Below are positions 17,160 through 26,153 of a DNA stretch of 64,000 nucleotides, in pieces. Each line of letters starts with the position of its first letter. Position 1 is the first letter of the stretch. The stretch is from GCA-2705995 sp048267965 (lineage in GTDB: Bacteria > Bacteroidota > Bacteroidia > Flavobacteriales_G > Salibacteraceae). The stretch lies in NCBI GenBank assembly GCA_048267965.1, contig JBLWWK010000008.1:52184-116183 (forward strand). Reading direction: 5' to 3'. The position numbers were made by a program, and so were the translations under genes. Under the pieces are notes generated by a model. That model made no database searches, was not told the DNA's origin, and was given only the letters and a program-made list of their open reading frames with translations.

Positions 17160-18560
17160 GTGAAAGTAGTTTTAACACACGGCTATTTTATTGAAGAAGA
17201 CGTTAAAGAGCAAGAAATTATGCGTCCGTACCCACCGTTGGGCTTGCTCTATGTTACTGCTTTTCTGAAGGAACACGATTACAATTGTTTGGTGTTCGAC
17301 TCTACCTTTGAAACAGCCGCTTCTTGGAAAGAATTTATGCTGAAAGAACAACCCGATGTGGTTTTCTTTTACACGAATTTAATGACCAAAATCAATGTAA
17401 TTCAGTTAAATAGATGGCTAAAATCCAAAACGACTGTTACCAGCATAATCGGTGGGCCAGATGTAACCTATAACCTCGAAAATTATTTAACAAGGCAATT
17501 CGATTTTGCAGTAATCGGAGAAGGAGAGCAAACGAGCGTAGAACTGTTGCAAGCCATCGAAAACAAGCGAGAGATTTCAACAGTATCTGGAGTCGCGTTC
17601 CTACAGAAAAAAGAAGTGGTAAGAACCACACCACGTGTAAAACTGCGCGATTTGTCAGAATTGCCGTTGCCTGCAAGAGAAGCCATCGATTTTGATCGAT
17701 ATTTAAGTGTTTGGAAAAATTTTCACGGAAAAGCTACTGCTAATATTTCGACTCAACGCGGCTGCCCCTATTCGTGCAAATGGTGCAGCACAGCCGTTTA
17801 TGGTCGAAGCTACCGCAGACGGCCGGCCCACCTAGTAGCCGATGAAATTGAGTACTTGAAAAACGAAAAAGGCGTAGAAGCTTTGTGGTTTGTAGACGAT
17901 GTTTTTACCGTAAAATTTAAGTGGGTAGAAGAGCTTTACGCAGAGTTTAAAAAGCGAAACCTTACCATCGATTTTGAAATTATTTCTCGTGCAGAACGAT
18001 TAAACGAACACATTTTACAGCTATTGAAAGAAATGGGCTGTTTTCGCATTTGGATTGGCGCAGAAAGTGGCTCTCAAGAAGTGATTGATAAAATGCGCAG
18101 AAGTGTTTCGGTAAATGAGGTGAGAGAAAAAATACGGCTCACTCAACAAATGGGAATTGAAGCAGGAACTTTTATAATGGTCGGGTATCCGGGAGAAAAA
18201 CACGAAGATATTTTAGAAACTGCACACCACTTAAAAGTGGCTCCTCCTAATCAATTTACGGTTACCGAAGCGTACCCAATAAAAGGCACCGAACTTTACC
18301 AAGAGGTAGAGCCCATGATTACAGAAAAACCGAATTGGGAAACATCTACCGATCGAGAAATAAAATTTGAGCGCCCTTACAGCCAACGGTATTATACTAT
18401 GGCCGTTCGGTATATTTACAATACATGGAAAGCCAGTTTTTCTTTGAAAGAGCAAAAAAGAAAAGATCACTTGGTGTTTAAGCTAAAGGCAAAAGCCGCG
18501 TTGATTTACATGAAAGCGTTAAAATATGCACCCAAAACTAGAGATTCTAGAGCCATATAA
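17160..18560 (+). CDS. Cobalamin-domain radical SAM enzyme (2 of 4)
   Basis: The 466 residues are built like the protein at 14929-16395: B12-binding-like domain at about 1-150 with the VIGEGEQTSVELL loop (118-130), then cluster cysteines Cys202, Cys206 and Cys209 in RGCPYSCKWCST, and IWIGAESGSQEVIDKMRRS. The two share the opening ...PYPPL and the CxxxCxWC spacing, so they are probably paralogues acting on related steps. No DxHxxG is present. The GTG at 17160 directly follows the methyltransferase stop, pointing to translational coupling. The end overlaps the next methyltransferase by 35 bases. Confidence 0.87.
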   Translation: MKVVLTHGYFIEEDVKEQEIMRPYPPLGLLYVTAFLKEHDYNCLVFDSTFETAASWKEFMLKEQPDVVFFYTNLMTKINVIQLNRWLKSKTTVTSIIGGPDVTYNLENYLTRQFDFAVIGEGEQTSVELLQAIENKREISTVSGVAFLQKKEVVRTTPRVKLRDLSELPLPAREAIDFDRYLSVWKNFHGKATANISTQRGCPYSCKWCSTAVYGRSYRRRPAHLVADEIEYLKNEKGVEALWFVDDVFTVKFKWVEELYAEFKKRNLTIDFEIISRAERLNEHILQLLKEMGCFRIWIGAESGSQEVIDKMRRSVSVNEVREKIRLTQQMGIEAGTFIMVGYPGEKHEDILETAHHLKVAPPNQFTVTEAYPIKGTELYQEVEPMITEKPNWETSTDREIKFERPYSQRYYTMAVRYIYNTWKASFSLKEQKRKDHLVFKLKAKAALIYMKALKYAPKTRDSRAI

Positions 18561-19254
18561 ATCTTCTGAATTTGAAGATGATTACACCGCTTTGCGCCAA
18601 AAAGAGCAGCGACTGTTATCGGATGATGAGGTGCGAATGTTACCCTATTTAACCGATAGCGTTCATGCAGATGAGTGGAAGTTACGAGCTGAATCTGCCG
18701 AACGTTTTCGAAAATACTTGCACTCAAAAGGGAACATACATATACTGGAAGTTGGGTGCGGAAACGGTTGGTTTAGTCATTTTTTGGCGCAATTGCCTCA
18801 CGTTTCTGTAACGGGGCAAGACATCAATTTGTTAGAATTACAACAAGCCGATCGAGTTTTTAAGCGAAAAAATTTGCGGTGGTTGTATGTAGAAAATTTC
18901 CAATTGTTGAAAAGGCAACAGTTTGATGTAGTGGTTTTTAACGCGTCTTTTCAGTATTTTAAACATCCTAAAGAGGTGTTGAGTTTGCTGAAACATTCGT
19001 TGAAAAATTCAGGCGAAATACATGTTTTTGATACACCTATTTACCGAAATCAGCGAGAAGCTGAAAAAGCCCAAAAAAGATCAGAGCAGTATTATCAATC
19101 GAAAGGTTTTGCAGCGTTGGCTCGCTTTTATTTTCACCACACATGGGCGCAATTGCCTCAGGCGAAAGTGATGTATTCGCCATCGAAAGTGGGGAAGCTT
19201 TTGGGTAAGAAAAATCCATTTCCGTGGTTACGATTCAAGCAAGCGGATGTATAA
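18526..19254 (+). CDS. SAM-dependent methyltransferase
   Basis: The 242 residues contain a SAM-binding motif I HILEVGCGNGWFSHFLAQL (about 72-90) and the following GQDINLLELQQA. The middle VVVFNASFQYFKHPKEVLSLL is the motif IV region. It starts with an ATG inside the end of the radical SAM gene (35-base overlap) and ends with a 27-base overlap against the convergent GT4 gene. It closes the plus-strand run NTase, radical SAM, methyltransferase, radical SAM, methyltransferase. Target unknown. Confidence 0.8.
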   Translation: MHPKLEILEPYKSSEFEDDYTALRQKEQRLLSDDEVRMLPYLTDSVHADEWKLRAESAERFRKYLHSKGNIHILEVGCGNGWFSHFLAQLPHVSVTGQDINLLELQQADRVFKRKNLRWLYVENFQLLKRQQFDVVVFNASFQYFKHPKEVLSLLKHSLKNSGEIHVFDTPIYRNQREAEKAQKRSEQYYQSKGFAALARFYFHHTWAQLPQAKVMYSPSKVGKLLGKKNPFPWLRFKQADV

Positions 19255-20262
19255 ATCTCGATACGCTTTTACCGTATTTTCTATCTGAAATGGGCGAGAA
19301 GAATCCGCATTTTGAGTGAGTGCTTTTTCGAGTTGAGCCACGCCTTCTTTCTTGTTGTTAAATAGTTTAATGTTAGCTGTTTCTGGGGCAATTCCAACTG
19401 GAGTGGAAACTACGTGCAAACCCAAAGCAAGTGCCTCGGCAATTACTAAACCGTAACCTTCGAAACGAGCTGTATGTAGCAGAATTCTAGCCTTTTCCAT
19501 GTTTTTGAAGGATTCTTCTCGTGAAAGATGTCCCAAAAATTCAACGTTGTTGGTCAACTGATTTTCTCTTACAAAACGCACCATGTCGTTTCTTAAAGGT
19601 CCGTCACCAATAAAAGCTGCTTTTAATTGAGGCTGTTTTTGAATAATTGCTTGTAGACATTCCAACGCAAAAAGAGGCCTCTTCACGGGAATTAAAGAAC
19701 CTACACAGATAATATCGAATTCTTTAATGCTGTTGTTAGCGGTAATTTTGGGTAATCCGTGTGGAATAACCTCTTGCGGTTCTATTCCCATTTTTTGTAA
19801 ATGCTTTTTCTGAAATTCGCTAATGGCGACTACCGGTGTTTTCCATTTGTAGATTTGTTGGGTGTAAAATGTTGGGCTAACATCTTGACCCATGGCAGTT
19901 ACCAATGTCGGAATCTTCCATTTCTTACCAAAACGAGCTGTAATATATCCAGCATCCGTTAACCAGAAAGCATGCAGTACATCTGGCTGAAAAGAGTCCA
20001 TTTCTTTTCTTAACAATTGGTTCAACTCGTAGAAGGCAAATGCTTTTTTTAAACGTTTCGGATTGTTTTTACCTAGGCTTAAAACTGAAATTCCGTTCCA
20101 GTAATAGTGTTTGCTTTGCGGATAGTGAAGGGCAATAATTCTGAACTCAAAATGAGCCAATGTAGAGAGTTCTTTAATTAAATCTTGCAGTGCAGGTATG
20201 CAGCTTGTGTCTTGCTCATCGGTTGCGAAACCAGGAGTAATTAAGAGCACTTTTTTACTCAT
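19228..20262 (-). CDS. Glycosyltransferase family 4 (GT-B fold)
   Basis: A 344-residue retaining glycosyltransferase. The opening KKVLLITPGFATDE is the donor-fold start. The C-terminal half has VCVGSLIPVKRPLFALE, AAFIGDGPLRNDM, VEFLGHLSREE and ARFEGYGLVIAEALALG, where the E..G..EA pattern is the GT4 nucleotide-sugar site. No membrane segment is seen, so it should work at the cytoplasmic face. I use the ATG at 20262 instead of an upstream TTG; this gives an 8-base overlap (ATGAGTAA) with the upstream membrane protein gene. It may add a sugar to a lipid-linked acceptor of the cluster. Confidence 0.88.
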   Translation of the reverse strand: MSKKVLLITPGFATDEQDTSCIPALQDLIKELSTLAHFEFRIIALHYPQSKHYYWNGISVLSLGKNNPKRLKKAFAFYELNQLLRKEMDSFQPDVLHAFWLTDAGYITARFGKKWKIPTLVTAMGQDVSPTFYTQQIYKWKTPVVAISEFQKKHLQKMGIEPQEVIPHGLPKITANNSIKEFDIICVGSLIPVKRPLFALECLQAIIQKQPQLKAAFIGDGPLRNDMVRFVRENQLTNNVEFLGHLSREESFKNMEKARILLHTARFEGYGLVIAEALALGLHVVSTPVGIAPETANIKLFNNKKEGVAQLEKALTQNADSSRPFQIENTVKAYRDLYIRLLES

Positions 20263-21667
20263 ATCGATACACCCTCCAGCCCTTAATGTTCTCAATTTCG
20301 GTTAGCTGGTTACTGGTTTTCAGTCGGTTCCAGTTGCGCATCACTGCATGATTTTTCCACTGTTCGGCAAAAGCAGTTTCGTTAAAAACCACCAACGATT
20401 TGGGCTCAAATTCATCAATTTCTTGGTAGTAAAAACTTGTGATTTTTACGTTAGGAACTCTTGTGGAAAGCGCTCCTTGAAGTCCGAAACAGTAAACATG
20501 TTGAGCATTGTTGGCAGCAATTACTTCGGCAATTTGCCTTTCGATGAAATGCCGCTGAAAAAATTTATTAAAGCTATAGCCAAACATTACTATCTGTAGG
20601 AACACGCTAACCACAACAGTTGAGACTACCCATCGTAAGTTGAAAGATTCTGCTACTCGCTCAAAAAACGGATAGAGAAACCAAACCACCAGCGGATAAA
20701 CAGGCGTGAAGAAGCGCATATTTTGAATAGGAACTCCAGCTAAAAAGAATAGATACAGCAAAATGCAAACAAGAACCAAGCTTTGTTCTTTACTCCAAGA
20801 AATGCGAATGCGCAACAGAAAAACCAACGCCAAAAGAGGCAAGCCCAGCAAGAAATAACCCAGGTGAAAAAAAGGAGAGAAAACCACGAGAATATTGGGG
20901 AAAAGATGACTTTGATGTCCATTTGATGTGACAAATTGTGTGTCGAAAAAGTGAGAAAAACTCCAAGATGTTAATCCTTCGTGGTGTAAAAATCCTTCAG
21001 GTAAGGTAGCATTTAAAATAAGTTGTGGAAAAAGAGGAAGCAAGCCAGCTAGAAGCATAACAGGCAAGGCCATCCAGTTTTTTTGTCGAATTATCTTAAA
21101 GACCTCCATCACTAAAAGTGGTGTGAGAATTATAGAAGTTGGATATCGGGTTCCTACCGCTAAACCACTAAAAAGAGCAATGATGGCCCAATTAAATAGC
21201 GAAGATTTTTTTCGTGTGCTCCAGTAAAACGCCAATAACACAAAAAGGGTGGCAAGCAAATCGCTCATACCCAAAAGAGACATTCTTAAGAAGTAAGTAG
21301 AAATACCCACAGAGGTGAGTAAATAAATGTTTTTTAAGCTGTTTTCGGTCGAAATCCACCTGCGTAAAATCAATAAAATACCGATAAACGAAAAGGCGCT
21401 AACGCTTTGTAAAGCCAGTGAAGTAGGGAGAATAAGTGATGCCAGTGCACTTGCTAATGGAAACAAAACTGGCCAGAAAAAACTGCCCGGATGTTCTCCT
21501 GTGAGCATCCAGTTTTTTAAACTTTCAGCATACCGATGATATTCGTAAGCATCTTGCCCATATAACCCATCAAACCCTGTAAGCAAGGCCACTGCTACAT
21601 ACATGAGCAAGGGCATAAAAACCAAGCTTTTTCTGATGGCTGTTTTCGAAAAAAGGGAAGAATTCAT
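20255..21667 (-). CDS. Polytopic membrane glycosyltransferase-like protein (GT-C)
   Basis: The 470 residues have about ten hydrophobic segments. After the first one comes a loop with an acidic pair, FDGLYGQDAYEYHRYAESL, as in GT-C enzymes (ArnT, PMT, EmbC-type) that use polyprenyl-phosphate sugars on the outer side of the inner membrane. The C-terminal 110 residues form a soluble domain. It is coupled to the downstream GT4 gene. It could consume the polyprenyl-phosphate pentose made by the operon at 27674-31080, but this is inference. A motif copy at 21149-21158 reads Val-Gly-Thr. Confidence 0.7.
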   Translation of the reverse strand: MNSSLFSKTAIRKSLVFMPLLMYVAVALLTGFDGLYGQDAYEYHRYAESLKNWMLTGEHPGSFFWPVLFPLASALASLILPTSLALQSVSAFSFIGILLILRRWISTENSLKNIYLLTSVGISTYFLRMSLLGMSDLLATLFVLLAFYWSTRKKSSLFNWAIIALFSGLAVGTRYPTSIILTPLLVMEVFKIIRQKNWMALPVMLLAGLLPLFPQLILNATLPEGFLHHEGLTSWSFSHFFDTQFVTSNGHQSHLFPNILVVFSPFFHLGYFLLGLPLLALVFLLRIRISWSKEQSLVLVCILLYLFFLAGVPIQNMRFFTPVYPLVVWFLYPFFERVAESFNLRWVVSTVVVSVFLQIVMFGYSFNKFFQRHFIERQIAEVIAANNAQHVYCFGLQGALSTRVPNVKITSFYYQEIDEFEPKSLVVFNETAFAEQWKNHAVMRNWNRLKTSNQLTEIENIKGWRVYRYE

Positions 21668-21724
21668 TAAAACAAATGTAATTCGATTGTAGGTGTTTTT
21701 TTGCGCAGATAGTACATTCGTTTA

Positions 21725-23248
21725 ATGCAACGTATTTTGGTTTTTTTACTAGGAGTTTTTTGCATGGGAATGCTCCCAGCGCAAAGCTATAATAGACCAA
21801 TTCCGGTTGGAATGTACGGTTACGAATTTGAGTTAGTAGACGCTAGTTTAACGCACCATTATTTGGTGTCGCCTTTTAAAATTGGTACAGCCGCCCAACC
21901 CAATAGAGCCACAACGTTTCCGGTTATTCTCGATGAGAAAGGCTTTATTGCATGGTACGGTGATTTTACCAACCAACGTGCTATTTCAGATTTCAAATAC
22001 GTGCCTTCTCTTCAGCAGTTTTTCTTTTTCTCTCGAGACACTCAATCACATGCTGTTACGTTAGATCAAAATTTCGAAATTGCAGATACACTTAACGTAG
22101 CAAGTGGTTCAGAACTAGATGCTCACGATTTTATTCACTTGTCTAATTCTAACTACTTGTTAATGGCTACAAGAGATAGCATAATGGATGTAAGCACCTT
22201 GCAGTTCGATTCTATTACGGGCTCTTCTGCCACCCAAGTTATTTGCAATTGTATTCAAGAATTTACTCCTCAGCACGATTTAGTTTGGGAATGGAACAGC
22301 TGCGATGCCTTGGGTGTAGATGAGTTTTACAGCTTCTATCAATACGATTCTACCAACTTTGATTATGCTCATTTCAATTCGGTTTTCGAAGACGATAATG
22401 GAGATATTCTTATTTCTTTTAGGCACACCAACAGTGTTGTAAAAGTAGAGAGAGGCACAGACACTATTCTCTGGAGATTAGGAGGTAAGCAAAGCGATTT
22501 TTCTTTTGTGAACGATGCTGGTTTTTCTGGTCAACATACGGCTGGTTTTTCTGAAAACGGCTTGCTCACCCTGTTCGATAATGGAAACATGAGCGGATTT
22601 CCGCAACAGTCGCGGGCGGTTTCTTACACATTAAACGAAACTACCATGACGGCAGAATTAACAAGTGCCTACACCCATTTTCCAGCTGTTTTTGGAAGAG
22701 CTATGGGAAGCTACTTTCAGACACAAAACACACAATTAATCAACTACGGATTGGTTTTTCGTCCTCATCCCAACGTGGTAGTTACCAATTTAGCAGGCAC
22801 CGTAGGTGCTTCTATCACCTACCCAGATTCTGTTATGCTGTACCGCGCTCATTTTGGGCAACTCGATTTTGATTTGAATAGACCTACTATCACCTGTTGG
22901 CAGTTAGACGATGTAGATAAATTTGAGCTGTTTGCAGATAATCATCTTCAAGAAGTAGAGTGGTCTACAACAGAAACCACCACTTCTATATTGGTCAACG
23001 AAGGCGATACTATTCAGTATTGGTCGCCAAGAGGAACCGGCTTTATAGGGTCGTACCCATTGGTTGTAAACTCTGAGAATTGCACCCCTGTTGGTGTTAA
23101 ATCGATATCACCTAAACAAGCCGAAGAGGTATGTGAATATTACGATTTAAGCGGCAGAGCGGTGATAAAACCCATTAACGGAAATCCTTATATCAAGGTG
23201 TGTAACCAGCAAACATCTGAGGTGATTTATTACCATGAAAAACACTAA
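21725..23248 (+). CDS. Arylsulfotransferase-like secreted protein
   Basis: The 507 residues start with a signal peptide (about 1-19). The body fits the arylsulfotransferase (ASST) beta-propeller family found in many environmental bacteria: ELDAHDFIHLSNSNYLLM, HFNSVFEDDNGDILISFRHT, ILWRLGGKQSDF and HTAGFSENGLLTLFDNG are its repeating blade signatures, and the histidines fit the presumed active site. True ASSTs move sulfate between phenols; the environmental branch is uncharacterised. The C-terminal 55 residues (VCEYYDLSGRAV...) resemble a worn type IX sorting tail. The end overlaps the next membrane gene by 14 bases. Confidence 0.72.
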   Translation: MQRILVFLLGVFCMGMLPAQSYNRPIPVGMYGYEFELVDASLTHHYLVSPFKIGTAAQPNRATTFPVILDEKGFIAWYGDFTNQRAISDFKYVPSLQQFFFFSRDTQSHAVTLDQNFEIADTLNVASGSELDAHDFIHLSNSNYLLMATRDSIMDVSTLQFDSITGSSATQVICNCIQEFTPQHDLVWEWNSCDALGVDEFYSFYQYDSTNFDYAHFNSVFEDDNGDILISFRHTNSVVKVERGTDTILWRLGGKQSDFSFVNDAGFSGQHTAGFSENGLLTLFDNGNMSGFPQQSRAVSYTLNETTMTAELTSAYTHFPAVFGRAMGSYFQTQNTQLINYGLVFRPHPNVVVTNLAGTVGASITYPDSVMLYRAHFGQLDFDLNRPTITCWQLDDVDKFELFADNHLQEVEWSTTETTTSILVNEGDTIQYWSPRGTGFIGSYPLVVNSENCTPVGVKSISPKQAEEVCEYYDLSGRAVIKPINGNPYIKVCNQQTSEVIYYHEKH

Positions 23249-24686
23249 TATTCATCTCTTTCTAGTTTTTTGTGTTGCGTTAGTTGTAAGAAGTGTTATT
23301 CTGTTTCAATCTCCCGAAACGCTATTGGTTCGGTGGGGAAGCGATGATCTTTTTTACTACACTCAAATAGCTGGGAATGTAGCTCACGGAAACGGATTTA
23401 CCTTCGATGAAATACATGCTACCAATGGTTTTCAATGGGGCTTTTTATTGTGTTTAATTCCGTTTGGCCAATGGTTGCTAAACGATTTATCATCGAGTTT
23501 ATACATCTCTTTTTCGCTGATTACAGTGCTTACTTTTTTCGGAGCAAGAGTTTGGTTTTTGGCGATTAAAAAAGCTCAAAATACAATGGCAGCTTTCGTC
23601 TTTTTACTGTTGATGTTACTGCACCCAAAATGGTTAAACATCACTTTTCAAGGTACAGAAGCGGCCCTGGTTTTTCTTTCGTTGGGCGTGTTGTTTTTAG
23701 GAGTAGTTCAGCAAAAAAAGGGGATAATCATTTTAGGCAGTTGCTTAGCTGTTTTATCGCGCTTCGACATGGCGTTTGTAGTACTTGCAGTGGGTGGTTG
23801 GCAATTTTATACATCGAATTATAACTGGAAAAAAGTACTGATTTATACCCCTTCGGTAATGGTGGTTTTTGCTTTATTGTTGGCCAATAATGCTGTCACA
23901 GGTAATTACTTGCCAGATTCTGCACAAGCCAAATCGGTGCATGCTTCGGTGAGTGAAGTTCCTGTTTTTTGGTACCTCGTTAAGGCAGTTTCAATTCCTT
24001 TTATGGCCGAAGCTAAATGGAGTTTTGTTTCGCTCTTTTTGAGTCTTCTTTTGGGATATCAATGGACAACGAAAAAGGTGAAAAGTCAAGAGATGGGGCC
24101 GTTTGTAGTATTAAGTGTGGCGGGAGTATTTTTACTTCTTTTAGCCATTGTAGGAACCCACGGTTACAGAGAATGGTATGCCGTGCCGCTTTTTGTAGGG
24201 GTTTTTTCAATGTTTTCTACCACTCTTGCATTGAAAAAAAACGCAGTGCCCATTGCGGCAGTATTGCTGATTTTTTGGTGGGCAGAAGCCGCTATTCAAC
24301 CGAGAAAAACAGACCTTTCGAATCAGTTGCAAGTCTTAACTGAAATGCAAAAACGGGTTCCTACCGATCAGGTAATTGGAGCTTTTAATGCGGGTATGCC
24401 CGCTGCCGTTTTGGGGGCATCACATTCGGTGGTGAACCTAGATGGAGTGGTAAATCACGAGGCTTTTGAAGCACTCAAAAATCACGAAATAGCGCAGTTT
24501 GTTTCATCGCGCATCGACTATGTTTTGGATATTGATGGGAGCATTCAGTTTTTTATTCAGAATTTTTCTGGTAGGAACCGATTACATCTTGAATTAGTAG
24601 AAGAATATCGGCAAACCATCAACTCTTCGAAAAAAGTAGATTATGTGCTGTATCGAGTGATTAAAGATGAAAAAAGCCGAGATTAA
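23235..24686 (+). CDS. Polytopic membrane protein, GT-C-like
   Basis: The 483 residues have about ten membrane segments and an early extracytoplasmic loop with acidic residues, RWGSDDLFYYTQIAGNVAHG, which resembles the GT-C first loop. A soluble domain of about 120 residues forms the end and ends in LYRVIKDEKSRD. It starts inside the arylsulfotransferase-like gene (14-base overlap) and ends with a 4-base overlap against the convergent radical SAM gene. Three motif copies lie inside (24150-24158, 24356-24365, 24570-24579), the densest cluster in the window; the last is out of the usual Val-Gly-Thr frame. A glycosyltransferase role is likely but unproven. Confidence 0.62.
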   Translation: MKNTNIHLFLVFCVALVVRSVILFQSPETLLVRWGSDDLFYYTQIAGNVAHGNGFTFDEIHATNGFQWGFLLCLIPFGQWLLNDLSSSLYISFSLITVLTFFGARVWFLAIKKAQNTMAAFVFLLLMLLHPKWLNITFQGTEAALVFLSLGVLFLGVVQQKKGIIILGSCLAVLSRFDMAFVVLAVGGWQFYTSNYNWKKVLIYTPSVMVVFALLLANNAVTGNYLPDSAQAKSVHASVSEVPVFWYLVKAVSIPFMAEAKWSFVSLFLSLLLGYQWTTKKVKSQEMGPFVVLSVAGVFLLLLAIVGTHGYREWYAVPLFVGVFSMFSTTLALKKNAVPIAAVLLIFWWAEAAIQPRKTDLSNQLQVLTEMQKRVPTDQVIGAFNAGMPAAVLGASHSVVNLDGVVNHEAFEALKNHEIAQFVSSRIDYVLDIDGSIQFFIQNFSGRNRLHLELVEEYRQTINSSKKVDYVLYRVIKDEKSRD

Positions 24687-26101
24687 GACAGTTTTTTCGA
24701 TAAAAAGGGGCTCAAAAGTGCTTTTTCGATGGGAAAAACAAAAATTTCTTTTTCGCACCTCCACTTAGCTAATGCTTTTAAAGGTTGCAATAGAGTTCCG
24801 CCTTTAGGGGTATAACCTAATTTTAAAAAGAATTTAAAAGCTTCGAAAAACTTCTCTTGTTTCGGAGAAACCCATGGTCCGCTTGAGCCAATGTAATCGA
24901 AATTAGACCATTCTTCGGTGGTTTGTGGTAGTTGAAACCCTTCTTTTTCAGCATCAATAGTAATTTGAGTTCCTGGATACGGTTTAAAATAAAAGATGGG
25001 TGTTTCGAACCGTGGGCTTTGGTTTTTGAGTTGCTTAATTAGTTGAATAGAAGCATTTAGCGTTTGATCGGTGTCGTTCGGGAAGCCTACAATAAACGGG
25101 AAAATCACACCAATGTCGAGTTGTTTGCAAAGATCAGCACAGTAAAGAACTTGCGGCAGTTTAATGTCTTTCTTGATGCTGTTCATCATTTCTTGAGAAC
25201 CTGATTCAACACCAATTAAAAGTCTGCGTAACCCAGAAGATTTACAGGCTTTCCAAACGTCTAGTTTTAATCGTTTTCCCTGATCGGCACGCATGGTGGC
25301 TGCCCAAGTAAACTGCATTTTACGGTTAATAATTCCGTTGGCAAAATCCTTAATTCTGTTGGGGTTGGTAAAGAAAGTTTCGTCTTGAAAATTGAGGTCT
25401 GTGAATTGATATTTATCGTAATAGAATTGCAATTCTTCGAGCATTTTCTCTGCTGATTTTGCTTGAAAACGGTTCCCAAAAACAAAAGGATCTGCACAAA
25501 AAGCACAGCGATAAAAACAACCAATTGAAGAGATGTAATCAAATTGACGGGTTCCTTTTTTCTTAAAATACTTTTCTACCTCTACCAAATCGTAATTTAC
25601 CATTGGCAGGCGATCGAGAGCCTCTAACTTACGCGGAGCATTTTGTACAATTTCGCCTTCGTGCCTTACCGTTATGCCTTGCAAATGGTGATAAGGAAGT
25701 TGGTGAGCAATTTTAGCAATCAATTCTTGAAAAGTGTATTCCCCTTGGCCTTGAACAGTAATGTCTATAAAATCGTGATCGATTAAAGGCTGTTTAGGAA
25801 AAAGAGAGGCGTGCCATCCGCCCCAAATAATGGGCAAATTGGGGTTGGTTTTTTTGGCCAGCTCAGAAATGTGTAAAGCGTCTTTAATGGGCGCTCCAGT
25901 AATTACAGATACCCCTAAACAGATGGCTTCTTTAGCATAAGATTGAATAAGAGATTCAGGGTTTTCTTCTATTCTTCCGTCAATAATTTTGACTTCATAT
26001 TGAGACGAGTCTAGCATAGAACCTATGGCCAGCAAGGCCAACGGTAAATCAAAGAATACGGCTTTTGGGTTGTAAAGTAGTACGAGTTTTCTATCCATCA
26101 T
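24683..26101 (-). CDS. Cobalamin-domain radical SAM enzyme (3 of 4)
   Basis: The 472 residues have a B12-binding-like domain (about 1-145; KIIDGRIEENPE, IIWGGWHASLFP) and a radical SAM domain with Cys195, Cys199 and Cys202 in GCFYRCAFCAD. LIGVESGSQEMMNSIKKD is the GAESG-like region. The NPKAV..LPLALLAIGSML opening is shared with the protein at 26154-27686, so these two form a second paralogue pair, divergently transcribed from a 52-base gap. No DxHxxG motif. Substrate unknown. Confidence 0.86.
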   Translation of the reverse strand: MMDRKLVLLYNPKAVFFDLPLALLAIGSMLDSSQYEVKIIDGRIEENPESLIQSYAKEAICLGVSVITGAPIKDALHISELAKKTNPNLPIIWGGWHASLFPKQPLIDHDFIDITVQGQGEYTFQELIAKIAHQLPYHHLQGITVRHEGEIVQNAPRKLEALDRLPMVNYDLVEVEKYFKKKGTRQFDYISSIGCFYRCAFCADPFVFGNRFQAKSAEKMLEELQFYYDKYQFTDLNFQDETFFTNPNRIKDFANGIINRKMQFTWAATMRADQGKRLKLDVWKACKSSGLRRLLIGVESGSQEMMNSIKKDIKLPQVLYCADLCKQLDIGVIFPFIVGFPNDTDQTLNASIQLIKQLKNQSPRFETPIFYFKPYPGTQITIDAEKEGFQLPQTTEEWSNFDYIGSSGPWVSPKQEKFFEAFKFFLKLGYTPKGGTLLQPLKALAKWRCEKEIFVFPIEKALLSPFLSKKLS

Positions 26102-26124
26102 TTTTATCTGAACTAAGCTTAGGT

Positions 26125-26132
26125 TAGCTTTG
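26125..26132 (+). promoter_or_regulatory. -7 element TAGCTTTG
   Basis: Fits TAnnTTTG and lies 21 bases before the ATG of the radical SAM gene at 26154, in the gap to a divergent radical SAM gene. No clear -33 TTG at the right distance is seen. Confidence 0.4.
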
Positions 26133-26153
26133 CTTGCTCTGGATTTCTAAAAT

